A DNA stretch of 40,463 nt, from the IMG/VR virus record IMGVR_UViG_3300031972_003005, positions 1 to 40,463 of that record; one strand, given 5' to 3'. Origin of the DNA: a virus. A model generated the notes under the pieces. That model was not told where the DNA came from. It saw only the letters and a program-made list of their open reading frames with translations, and searched no databases. The translations under genes were made by a program, and so were the position numbers. Below are positions 1-6,243 of the stretch, in pieces. How positions within the stretch are numbered: the stretch's first letter is position 1; the number at the start of each line of letters is the position of its first letter.

Positions 1-17
1 ATCAAGGCGTTTATGCC

Positions 18-929
18 ATGAGAGAAGAAGTTGAAGACGAAGATGAAGACCTTGTTGTTGATACCGAATTTGAAGATGAGTCAATTGAAGATACCTCTCC
101 TCAAACAATTGCTATAGTTCCAGGTGCATATAAGCCTCCTCATAAGGGTCATCTTGATATGGTTATCAAATATCTTACTGGCGAAGGTATCAGTGTTCCA
201 AAAGCCGACAAGGTTATTGTTATAATTTCAAAACCAACATTAAAAGGAAGATATTTGCCTGATGGAACTGAAGTTGGAGTTGCAGAATCTGAAAAATTAT
301 GGATCCAGCTTATTGTTGGTATGCCGGGAGTTGATGTGCAAATCTCAAAAAATCATGCCTCTCCTATTAATGCTGGTTATGAAATTGTAGGCGCAGATAC
401 AAAAATTCCAGCAGGAACTAATATTATTTTAGGAGCTAGTCAAAAGGGCGAGGATTGGAAAAGGTGGTCAGGAGCGGAAAAATATGTTTCCGAAACTTTA
501 AATCTTATAGATCCAGAAAGTTCAGCTGTTCCTCCAAAAGAACACGATGATGGATATATTGAAACTCTTTTAAAAGATGAAAATTCTAATTTATATAAAG
601 GATTGCCAAGTGTTAAATCTGGTAAAAATCCAAATGAATATCACGCATCTGATTTTCGATATATGATTGGCGAGGCTTCTACCAATCCTGTAGCTAAAAA
701 ACTATTAGAATCTTTTATTGGCGAGGGAAATGTAAATTCTCTTCTTGCAACTTTTGGTTTATCTATCGACCTTGATGAAATGTCTCCAGGAGGAGTTGTA
801 GGTGGTTATGGAGCACCATTTCCTGGAAAGGTAAGACGTGGAAAAAAGAAAAAACAACAAGAAAATATTAACACATCTTTAATTGATGATGTTATGAGAC
901 TAATTATGGAAAGAGGCATTATGCGATGA
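18..929 (+). CDS. HxGH-motif nucleotidyltransferase-like protein; start uncertain
   Basis: Probably binds a nucleotide, as in the cytidylyl/adenylyltransferase superfamily. After a very acidic N-terminus of about 29 residues, a hydrophobic strand (IAIVPGAYKPPHKGHLDM) leads into the HxGH-type motif HKGH at residues 42-45. The rest does not match an enzyme I can name, so the substrate is unknown. The C-terminus has a glycine-rich stretch, GGVVGGYGAPFPGK, then a Lys-rich tail; from memory, similar Gly-Tyr-Pro stretches recur in proteins of marine T4-like phages. The reading frame stays open to the left edge of the window, so the ATG at 18 may be internal and the gene may be longer. It overlaps the next gene by four bases (ATGA). 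Confidence 0.62.
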   Translation: MREEVEDEDEDLVVDTEFEDESIEDTSPQTIAIVPGAYKPPHKGHLDMVIKYLTGEGISVPKADKVIVIISKPTLKGRYLPDGTEVGVAESEKLWIQLIVGMPGVDVQISKNHASPINAGYEIVGADTKIPAGTNIILGASQKGEDWKRWSGAEKYVSETLNLIDPESSAVPPKEHDDGYIETLLKDENSNLYKGLPSVKSGKNPNEYHASDFRYMIGEASTNPVAKKLLESFIGEGNVNSLLATFGLSIDLDEMSPGGVVGGYGAPFPGKVRRGKKKKQQENINTSLIDDVMRLIMERGIMR

Positions 930-1738
930 ATGAACAAGAACAAATTCTAAGAGAAAATATACGCCAATTAATTCGGCATGTCAAGCAAAAAAAATTAGAT
1001 GAAGAAAAACAAATTCAAGAATCATTACAAACACTGATAATGCTTGAATTAAAAAATATGCTCAATGAAGCCGAAACATCCGATGCAGATCCGGCGCCAA
1101 ATAAATCAACTGGAATTAACGTTCTAGAAGATCTTCTTAAAAAAATTATTCCTGTCTTCAGAGATGATTATAAGCTTATGACTACTGATGAAGATCAACG
1201 AGATTCTTTTAGATCTCATATCGTAAAGGCTATTGTAGACACATTAACACCTGTTGAAGTTAACAATAAAGCAACTGTGAAAGAAGAAATTAATGTAAAA
1301 GTGGATGATGCAGATCCAGATTTAGATAAATTTATTGACATCAGAACGGATGCTGAAAAAGCTGAAGAAGAAGAACCTCCAGATGAACGAGAAGAATTTG
1401 GAAAAGGTTTAGAAGATTCTGATAAAACTGGTAGAAATATGGCTTTTAATACATTTAAAAAAGTACAAACAAGCGTAATTGATGCATATGAATTACTTGA
1501 TAATCCTGAAGATCAAGAAATTTTTTATGATTACTTAATTGCTAATACAAAACTGTATTTTGATAAATTTGAAGATGATTTAGCTGGAACTGTGAAAGAG
1601 CCTACTAACCAAGCGTATCAAGATGCTAAAGTTGAAAAAAGCGCCGAAATGGGTTCTGAACCAGCTGAAGAAGAACCAGTACCACCAGCACCTAAAACCG
1701 ATGCCCTGGAAGACATTTTTGAAATTGTCTTAGATTAA
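926..1738 (+). CDS. Acidic hypothetical protein
   Basis: Function not recognised. The 270-residue product is highly charged. The N-terminal 45 residues look helical (LRENIRQLIRHVKQKKLDEE), followed by a Glu/Asp-rich middle and a Pro/Glu-rich tail (EPAEEEPVPPAPK). There is no signal peptide or membrane segment. The start overlaps the stop of the upstream gene (ATGA) and is preceded by a purine-rich AGAGG, so the two genes are probably translated together. The composition suggests a soluble scaffold or adaptor, but that is a guess from composition only. Confidence 0.7.
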   Translation: MNEQEQILRENIRQLIRHVKQKKLDEEKQIQESLQTLIMLELKNMLNEAETSDADPAPNKSTGINVLEDLLKKIIPVFRDDYKLMTTDEDQRDSFRSHIVKAIVDTLTPVEVNNKATVKEEINVKVDDADPDLDKFIDIRTDAEKAEEEEPPDEREEFGKGLEDSDKTGRNMAFNTFKKVQTSVIDAYELLDNPEDQEIFYDYLIANTKLYFDKFEDDLAGTVKEPTNQAYQDAKVEKSAEMGSEPAEEEPVPPAPKTDALEDIFEIVLD

Positions 1739-1754
1739 TTATTAAAAAAAATAC

Positions 1755-1788
1755 TTGACAAGTTTTTCTTTATCAGTTACCTTATATA
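1755..1788 (+). promoter_or_regulatory. Possible sigma70-type promoter
   Basis: A perfect -35 hexamer TTGACA (1755-1760) sits in the gap after the acidic gene. The best -10-like sequence, TATATA at 1783-1788, is 22 bases away, which is too long. The hexamer at 17 bases spacing (TACCTT) is poor. The preceding context (ACTTGACA) matches the better promoters in this window, which is the main reason to keep it. Confidence 0.35.
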
Positions 1789-1803
1789 TGTGCTGGTTAT
1801 GTG

Positions 1804-2151
1804 ATGGCAAACAAACAAAAGCTTTCAACTACTATCAATAAAAGTATTATAACTAAATTAAAAGATCAAAACAAGTTAAATGATAATTTATTAGTTTTAA
1901 TTTCTAATCTTACATTAGAAGATCTTATAGCTATCAAGTTAGAGCTTTCATGTAATCTTATTAATAATAGATTGTATGGATTTGATATTTGGAGAAATAC
2001 TAATAAGATTGTCCAGGAAGCAGTTTTAAAGTTTGCCATCTCAACAACAATATCAAAAAAAGATGCAGCTAGATTTTTAAATCTTACATATGTAGAATTT
2101 AAGAAGTTACTCAGAAAATATGATGTAGAAAATTACTTCAATGATGTTTGA
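1804..2151 (+). CDS. Small protein with a putative C-terminal HTH
   Basis: A 115-residue protein, not firmly identified. The C-terminal 45 residues (from EAVLKFAISTTISKKDAARF onward) read like a Fis/HTH_8-type DNA-binding helix-turn-helix: a helix, a KKDAARFLNLT turn and a recognition-like helix ending near KYDVENYF. A phage transcription regulator is therefore plausible but unproven. ATG at 1804 is preferred over GTG at 1801. Neither has a clear Shine-Dalgarno sequence. The gene stands alone between a possible promoter and a 130-base leader. Confidence 0.65.
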   Translation: MANKQKLSTTINKSIITKLKDQNKLNDNLLVLISNLTLEDLIAIKLELSCNLINNRLYGFDIWRNTNKIVQEAVLKFAISTTISKKDAARFLNLTYVEFKKLLRKYDVENYFNDV

Positions 2152-2281
2152 AAATTTTAAACCAACCGTTTCAATTAAGTGAAAATAATATCCAGATGTC
2201 TCATAAGGATTTAAAATAATTTGGAGGCTAGCGAGTGGGGAGCAAAAGAACCACAGCCGGTTGGCTCTTATAGGAGGAAAA

Positions 2282-2515
2282 ATGTGGAAAGTTTTTGGGT
2301 ATAATGGTCGCTTTATTCAAGGTGACTTAATTAGTAAACATTCGTCAGAATCTGCAGCCATTAAAGCAGCTAAAAAAAGTATTGGTTTTTCAAAAAAAAT
2401 AAAAGAAAAGTCAAAAAAAGAAATTGTAATTTGGCTTGATGATGATGAAGGGGTTCCACTGGGAATCATTGTTAAAAAATTTAGAAAAGGGAGCGAAATG
2501 GTTTCGACAGGGTAA
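2282..2515 (+). CDS. Small basic hypothetical protein overlapping the tmRNA 5' end
   Basis: A 77-residue lysine-rich protein of unknown function (MWKVFGYNGRFIQGDL...). A strong AGGAGG lies five to seven bases before ATG 2282, so I prefer it over the in-frame ATG at 2261. The last eight codons and the stop codon are the first 27 bases of the tmRNA gene, giving the C-terminus GSEMVSTG. A 130-base leader upstream (2152-2281) contains a short hairpin, AGCC-GGTT-GGCT, but no recognisable RNA gene. Real translation is supported by the ribosome binding site and a sensible protein composition up to the overlap. Confidence 0.62.
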   Translation: MWKVFGYNGRFIQGDLISKHSSESAAIKAAKKSIGFSKKIKEKSKKEIVIWLDDDEGVPLGIIVKKFRKGSEMVSTG

Positions 2516-2827
2516 GGATAAAATCAAGTGCAAGTAGGCAAGATACAGCCTTAATAGTTCAAAACAATAGTTGCAAATAACAACACACATTTCGAAGCAG
2601 CACGCTTAGCGGCTTAATCGAGGAGGTTGATTAGAACCTTCTATCCAATCTAATCAAAACAACAGATAAGTTGTAAAAATCAAACCACCCATCGCAACAG
2701 GACGGTAAGCGATGTGGATAAAACCGTCTACACTTGATAGTAAGTGGAGTAAAAACTATCCAAGCTTGTGAATGACTTGTTTTTTGAGATATCGTGGACG
2801 CGGGTTCGACTCCCGCCGCTTCCACCA
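2489..2827 (+). ncRNA. ssrA: Transfer-messenger RNA (tmRNA)
   Basis: tmRNA rescues ribosomes stalled on broken mRNAs and adds a proteolysis tag; it works with SmpB, which is not in this window. The 5' end GGGAGCG (2489-2495) pairs with CGCTTCC (2817-2823) before an encoded ACCA, forming a tRNA-like acceptor stem with one G-U pair. The conserved 5' segment ATGGTTTCGACAGGG follows. The 3' end contains the T-arm GCGGG-TTCGACT-CCCGC. The internal tag reading frame starts after the AATAGT context typical of resume codons. The length, 339 bases, is in the normal range for one-piece tmRNA. The tRNA-like ends and the tag together make the call secure. Confidence 0.96.
2573..2617 (+). other. tmRNA tag-peptide reading frame
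   Basis: The frame begins at the resume codon GCA (2573-2575), just after AATAGTT, and ends at TAA (2615-2617). It encodes ANNNTHFEAARLAA. The C-terminal LAA is the hallmark of SsrA degradation tags recognised by ClpXP and related proteases. The body differs from the E. coli tag AANDENYALAA. The resume codon was assigned by position and context, not by experiment. Confidence 0.9.
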
Positions 2828-2847
2828 TTTATTTAAGGAGAAATAAA

Positions 2848-3012
2848 ATGAGAGAATTTTTAAGTTCACATCATGTTAGTCTAGCATGTTCAATATTAAA
2901 TGCTGGTTTTGCAGGTGTTATGTTAGTAAACGGAAGCTGGATTATTGGCGGTGTTTGCATTCTAGCATCTGGTTATTGTTATGGAAATTATCTAAAGGGT
3001 AAAAATGAATAA
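2848..3012 (+). CDS. Small membrane protein
   Basis: A 54-residue protein with two hydrophobic segments (VSLACSILNAGFAGVMLV and SWIIGGVCILASGYCYG) and a short polar N-terminus, so probably a two-helix hairpin in the inner membrane. AAGGAG lies seven bases before ATG 2848, which decides the start; the longer in-frame reading upstream comes from the tmRNA 3' end. It overlaps the next gene by eight bases. Function unknown. Confidence 0.72.
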   Translation: MREFLSSHHVSLACSILNAGFAGVMLVNGSWIIGGVCILASGYCYGNYLKGKNE

Positions 3013-3202
3013 TTTTATAAAAAATATTAAAAATCCAATTAAGTTTTTTAAAACTAAAACACATGTATTAGAAGAAGATTTAGAATGTGAAGTAACAGAT
3101 GAAATCGAAAAAGCCCTTTGGCAAATTAAAACAGGCATGGATTTGCCCACTGAAGAAGTAGAAAAAGCAATTCAAAGTAGAAACAAATTAAAAAAAGATT
3201 AA
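3005..3202 (+). CDS. Small hypothetical protein
   Basis: A 65-residue charged soluble protein with a basic first 20 residues and an acidic, helix-prone remainder (EVTDEIEKALWQIKTGMDLPTEEVEKAIQSR). No motif recognised. It starts inside the end of the upstream membrane-protein gene (eight-base overlap) and so is probably translationally coupled to it. Confidence 0.62.
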   Translation: MNNFIKNIKNPIKFFKTKTHVLEEDLECEVTDEIEKALWQIKTGMDLPTEEVEKAIQSRNKLKKD

Positions 3203-3212
3203 TAGTTATAAT

Positions 3213-3458
3213 GTGAGTGAAGATAAATACCAATTTCAAGTCGGCGACATTGTAAAAGAAAAAGAATTCATTACAATCGGATACGATGATCAAATGATTG
3301 GTATTGTTCTCGCAGTTGAGTCCACTTACCATATGAATGAAAGAGTTGTACACGACAGATTAACTATTATGTGGCTTGATAATGGAAACCAAGAAGAAAT
3401 GCCCGATGTGCTTGTAGAATTAGTTTCTTCTGTTGTTGATATAAAAAAACTTGACTAA
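3213..3458 (+). CDS. Small hypothetical protein, SH3-like barrel possible
   Basis: An 81-residue beta-rich protein. The pattern FQVGDIVKEKE...MIGIVLAVES...RLTIMWLDNGNQEEMPDVLVELV resembles small SH3-like or KOW-type barrels in phages, where a VGDxV strand is followed by a GIVL strand and a WLDNG turn; this is a resemblance only. The start is GTG at 3213, ten bases after the previous stop, with no good Shine-Dalgarno sequence. TATAAT (3207-3212) directly abuts the GTG, but no matching -35 is visible. Confidence 0.62.
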   Translation: MSEDKYQFQVGDIVKEKEFITIGYDDQMIGIVLAVESTYHMNERVVHDRLTIMWLDNGNQEEMPDVLVELVSSVVDIKKLD

Positions 3459-3478
3459 AAATAATAAGTGGTTATATT
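3451..3478 (+). promoter_or_regulatory. Promoter of the hsp20 unit
   Basis: TTGACT (3451-3456), a 16-base spacer and TATATT (3473-3478) give five of six matches to each sigma70 hexamer. It overlaps the end of the upstream gene and lies 65 bases before the hsp20 start. With the terminator at 4036-4063 it would make hsp20 a single-gene transcript. The 5' leader holds two hairpins described under findings. Confidence 0.6.
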
Positions 3479-3542
3479 ATTGACGTTGGTAGATCAATGC
3501 GACTGCCAACAAGCTTATACTAAACAGATAAGGAGAAATATT

Positions 3543-4028
3543 ATGACTACAATAGTAAGGCGAAATAACTTAGCCCCAAGGGCATTTTCTAAAAACGAGT
3601 TTTTGACTCCGTTTGATAGACTTTTTGATGATATGCTTGGAAGCATGTTTCCAACTGTATCAAGAGATTTAGGAGAAGACTTTTTTCACAAAGGTTCTTA
3701 CCCTAAAGTAAATGTCATTAATAATGACGAAAGCGTGTTGATTGAGGCAGCTATTCCTGGTATGCGACGGGAGGATGTATCGGTTGAAGTTGCAGAAGGC
3801 GTGTTAACTATTCAAGGCACCAGCAATCAACACGAGAACATAAAAGACGGACAGTATGTTAAGCGCGAAATCAAACGATCCGCATTTCAGCGCTCCTTCC
3901 GCCTTGGAGACAATTTGGATGAGTCACAAATTAAAGGCAATTATGACAACGGAATTCTTACTTTGACCATCCCAAAAGTTGTACCAACAAAAGAAGAAAG
4001 AACGGTGCGAAAGATAGAAATTTCGTGA
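3543..4028 (+). CDS. Small heat-shock protein, Hsp20 family
   Basis: An ATP-independent chaperone that holds unfolding proteins in the cytoplasm. The 161-residue product has a variable N-terminal arm and an alpha-crystallin domain from about residue 50 (YPKVNVINNDESVLIEAAIP). It contains the conserved EVAEGVLTIQG and GNYDNGILTLTIPK strands near the end. The C-terminal tail VRKIEIS carries the usual I-x-I anchor. ATG 3543 has AAGGAG eight bases upstream and removes a non-homologous 25-residue extension. Hsp20 genes are known in T4-like cyanophages, where a role in virion assembly has been suggested. The gene is flanked by its own promoter and terminator. Confidence 0.95.
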   Translation: MTTIVRRNNLAPRAFSKNEFLTPFDRLFDDMLGSMFPTVSRDLGEDFFHKGSYPKVNVINNDESVLIEAAIPGMRREDVSVEVAEGVLTIQGTSNQHENIKDGQYVKREIKRSAFQRSFRLGDNLDESQIKGNYDNGILTLTIPKVVPTKEERTVRKIEIS

Positions 4029-4035
4029 CTTTCAC

Positions 4036-4063
4036 GGGGGGCTTTTTGCCCCCCATTTTTTTT
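4036..4063 (+). terminator. Strong intrinsic terminator after hsp20
   Basis: A perfect 7-bp stem, GGGGGGC/GCCCCCC, with a TTTTT loop is followed by A and eight T residues. It begins eight bases after the hsp20 stop codon. It is the strongest Rho-independent terminator in the window and stands out in an AT-rich genome. Confidence 0.95.
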
Positions 4064-4146
4064 ATAAAATTATTAAAAATTTTGGTATCATTAAAAGACG
4101 ATCTCAATACGTATAAATGGAGGCGTTTATTACGAAACAAAATAAA

Positions 4147-4608
4147 ATGGAAATAAAAGTAGCGTTTTATAAAGGCAGAGGCGATTTATTTAATAAAATC
4201 GTTAGATGGTGGACAAAAAGTCCTTACTCTCATGCTGAGCTAATTTTGCCTGATGGCGTTACTTGGATACGTATCGGACCCTTTGCCTCGTCAAAACTCA
4301 GTGCTGTAAAAAGAGAAAGTTGGGATCCTAAAAATTGGGATTTTGTAACATTGAAGGTTGATGAAGAGCAAGTTGAGACTATAAAAGAATTTTTTGAACG
4401 TACAAAAGGTTGTAGATATGATTGGTGGGGAATGATACTTTCTCATATAATACCTTTTAAAATTAAACGAAAAAACAGATGGTATTGTAGTGAATGGATC
4501 ATTCATGCTCTTAGAGTTAGTACAGTTATCGACTGGAAAAAAGCTAGAATTTTTGAAAGATCGCAAATTTCTCCATCTACTTTGTACGAAATTGTTACTT
4601 CAAAATAA
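4147..4608 (+). CDS. Permuted papain-like (YiiX/NlpC-P60-type) hydrolase
   Basis: Probably a cysteine amidase or peptidase of the circularly permuted NlpC/P60 (YiiX/YaeF-like) type. The N-terminus (VAFYKGRGDLFNKIVRWWTK) leads to the catalytic His in YSHAEL (H29), and the nucleophile is the Cys in WYCSEWI (C114). The order His before Cys marks the permuted fold. The target could be peptidoglycan or a lipid/acyl amide; the sequence does not tell. Length is 153 residues from ATG 4147. ATG 4117 is in frame and adds ten residues. Neither start has a good ribosome binding site, and TATAAATG at 4112-4119 resembles a T4 late promoter, which would favour the later start. Confidence 0.7.
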   Translation: MEIKVAFYKGRGDLFNKIVRWWTKSPYSHAELILPDGVTWIRIGPFASSKLSAVKRESWDPKNWDFVTLKVDEEQVETIKEFFERTKGCRYDWWGMILSHIIPFKIKRKNRWYCSEWIIHALRVSTVIDWKKARIFERSQISPSTLYEIVTSK

Positions 4609-4632
4609 TAAAATTAATTTAACAAGACGTTT

Positions 4633-4663
4633 TTAGTAAGTCACTCCCTACGTACTAATAGGG
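4633..4663 (+). promoter_or_regulatory. Two alternative hairpins before the vWA lipoprotein start
   Basis: TTAGTA (4633-4638) can pair with TACTAA (4653-4658). CCCTA (4646-4650) can pair with TAGGG (4659-4663), ending directly against ATG 4664. Their arms interleave, so the two stems are mutually exclusive. No normal Shine-Dalgarno sequence is present, which makes structure-controlled initiation conceivable. Confidence 0.35.
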
Positions 4664-5689
4664 ATGGCAAAAAAATTTTTAAAACAACTGCTTGTGTTTG
4701 CAGCAGCCGTTTTAACAGGCTGCAGCACCAATATGGATTATTATATTGTTGGTACTGGCACTGAAATTGAAACAGAAGTTGTTTATGAAACTGTCTATGA
4801 AGAAGTAGAAGTACCAGTATATATTGAAATTGAAGTTCCAGAAGATCCTGGATTGATTTGGGTTGATTCTTTAATTCAACCTCAATCAGTTGATGGTGTT
4901 GATATACTTTGGATTATCGATACTTCAGGCTCAATGAGCAGATACAATACAGAATTATTAGCAGGTATTCAAGCAATGCTTCTTGCGCTTCCTGAAAGTG
5001 GTTGGCGTTTAGCAATGATGTCGAATGATCCAGACTACGCCTCTACGGAATCTCAATTTCCTTTAGTGCCTGGTGATGATATCGCTGATGCTGAAAATAT
5101 GTATAACAATATGGGTAAAGGTCACAGGGAAGCAGGCTTTGATGCAGCATATGAATATCTAATGAATAACACATATGCTCAAACATGGTTGCGTTACGAT
5201 GCTGCGTTGCTTGTTGTATTTGTATCAGACGAAGAAGAACAAAGCAATACCCATTTTCCAACAGTTGAAAGTTTTATATCTTGGTATCAAGGATTGCGAA
5301 GTGGTTCTGCATACTTATCAAGTATTGTTAATCTAACTCCTTCGGAATCTTTATGCAATACTAGTGATTACAATACTGGTGATAGATATATTGAAGCGAC
5401 AAATCATTTTATGGGACAAATTGTTGACATCTGCTCTGAAGATTGGAGTGCTGGCGTGGTGGACGCTGCATCTCGTTTAGAACCTCATGAATATATTCAA
5501 TTAACTCATGAACCAGTTGAAGAATCAATAAGAGTATTTATTAACGGATCTTTAAATTACGATTGGTATTATTCTTCTGCTGATAATACTATTTATTTCA
5601 CAATCATACCGGGCGGAAATGATTTAGTGGAAGTAGGATATCGCTATTTTCCAGATGAAGGAGGTGACACCGGGGATACCGGCACATAG
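4664..5689 (+). CDS. Lipoprotein with von Willebrand factor A domain
   Basis: A 341-residue exported protein. A basic start (MAKKFLKQ) and hydrophobic stretch end in the lipobox LTGC with Cys20, so signal peptidase II cleavage and lipidation are expected. A Glu/Val-rich stalk (EIETEVVYETVYEEVEV) precedes a vWA domain starting near residue 78. Its metal-site motif DTSGS is at 86-90, and a strand VVFVSDEEE carries a further acidic cluster at 189-192. The C-terminus is GDTGDTGT. The vWA fold binds proteins through a divalent metal, so this is likely an envelope-anchored adhesion or exclusion factor, but no partner is known. Start: ATG after the TAGGG hairpin. Confidence 0.85.
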   Translation: MAKKFLKQLLVFAAAVLTGCSTNMDYYIVGTGTEIETEVVYETVYEEVEVPVYIEIEVPEDPGLIWVDSLIQPQSVDGVDILWIIDTSGSMSRYNTELLAGIQAMLLALPESGWRLAMMSNDPDYASTESQFPLVPGDDIADAENMYNNMGKGHREAGFDAAYEYLMNNTYAQTWLRYDAALLVVFVSDEEEQSNTHFPTVESFISWYQGLRSGSAYLSSIVNLTPSESLCNTSDYNTGDRYIEATNHFMGQIVDICSEDWSAGVVDAASRLEPHEYIQLTHEPVEESIRVFINGSLNYDWYYSSADNTIYFTIIPGGNDLVEVGYRYFPDEGGDTGDTGT

Positions 5690-5702
5690 GGGGGATATAA
5701 TT

Positions 5703-5981
5703 GTGTTAGAAGTTTTATTATTGATTTTAGGTATAAACTGTATTACCTTCGGGTATTTTGCATATAAGTTTATTCAGTTTAGAAAAAACGAAAAATATAG
5801 AACACAAGAGTTAAATCATAAGGTACAATGTTTATTGAATCAGATGAAACAAGAACATGAATCTGAACAAGAACCTGTAAGTAATATTTTTAGAGAGCAT
5901 GTAATTGATGAATTATCAAGACAACGCCTCGTCTACGACGAAGAGAGTGGAAAATACATCAAATTACGGCGGATCGAATAG
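5703..5981 (+). CDS. Single-pass membrane protein
   Basis: A 92-residue protein with one N-terminal transmembrane helix (VLLLILGINCITFGYFAYKFI), then a positively charged, helix-forming tail (RKNEKYRTQELNHKVQCLLNQMKQEHESEQE). This arrangement suggests an inner-membrane protein with a cytoplasmic tail. GTG at 5703 follows a GGGGGGA purine run at suitable spacing; an in-frame ATG at 5655 lies inside the vWA gene and would give a poor leader. It shares 74 bases with the next gene in another frame. Function unknown. Confidence 0.65.
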   Translation: MLEVLLLILGINCITFGYFAYKFIQFRKNEKYRTQELNHKVQCLLNQMKQEHESEQEPVSNIFREHVIDELSRQRLVYDEESGKYIKLRRIE

Positions 5982-6243
5982 GGAACCACCAGATCCTTTT
6001 GGATTTAAATCTATAGATTTTTCTTTTATAGCTAAAAGTATACTTTATATTTGTGTAACAGTGGTGACGATTTTTTTCGTAAATTCCTGTCAAGTAGACA
6101 AACAAGTAATTGAGCAATGTGAAAAGTCTTGTAGCTCTAATGGCAATCGCATGGATTCAGTATCCGTGTTTGGTTGTGATTGTGAACAAAAACAAGACCC
6201 TATTACTTCACCTTGGGTTGCACCTAAACAAAAAGGAGATTAA
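5908..6243 (+). CDS. Small Cys-rich single-pass membrane protein
   Basis: The product has a polar N-terminus, one transmembrane segment (FIAKSILYICVTVVTIFFV) and a tail with five cysteines (CEKSCSSNGN...FGCDCEQ) that could form disulfides in the periplasm. The start is uncertain: ATG 5908 overlaps the previous gene by 74 bases, whereas GTG 5947 would overlap by 35. The stop abuts the phosphomannomutase ATG. It belongs to a run of three envelope-directed genes with the vWA lipoprotein. Function unknown. Confidence 0.6.
   Translation: MNYQDNASSTTKRVENTSNYGGSNREPPDPFGFKSIDFSFIAKSILYICVTVVTIFFVNSCQVDKQVIEQCEKSCSSNGNRMDSVSVFGCDCEQKQDPITSPWVAPKQKGD

Noticed and set aside
2152-2281. Possible RNA gene in the leader before the small basic protein
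   Set aside because: Only a 4-bp hairpin (AGCC/GGCT) is visible; no tRNA or known riboswitch core.
2631-2828. Minus-strand ORF of 65 residues over the tmRNA
   Set aside because: It is the reverse complement of the tmRNA 3' end; the MVEAAGVEPAS start is a known artefact of translated RNA genes.
3201-3215. TATAAT directly before the GTG at 3213 as a promoter
   Set aside because: No -35 match at 15-19 bases and the start codon would lie upstream of the transcript start.
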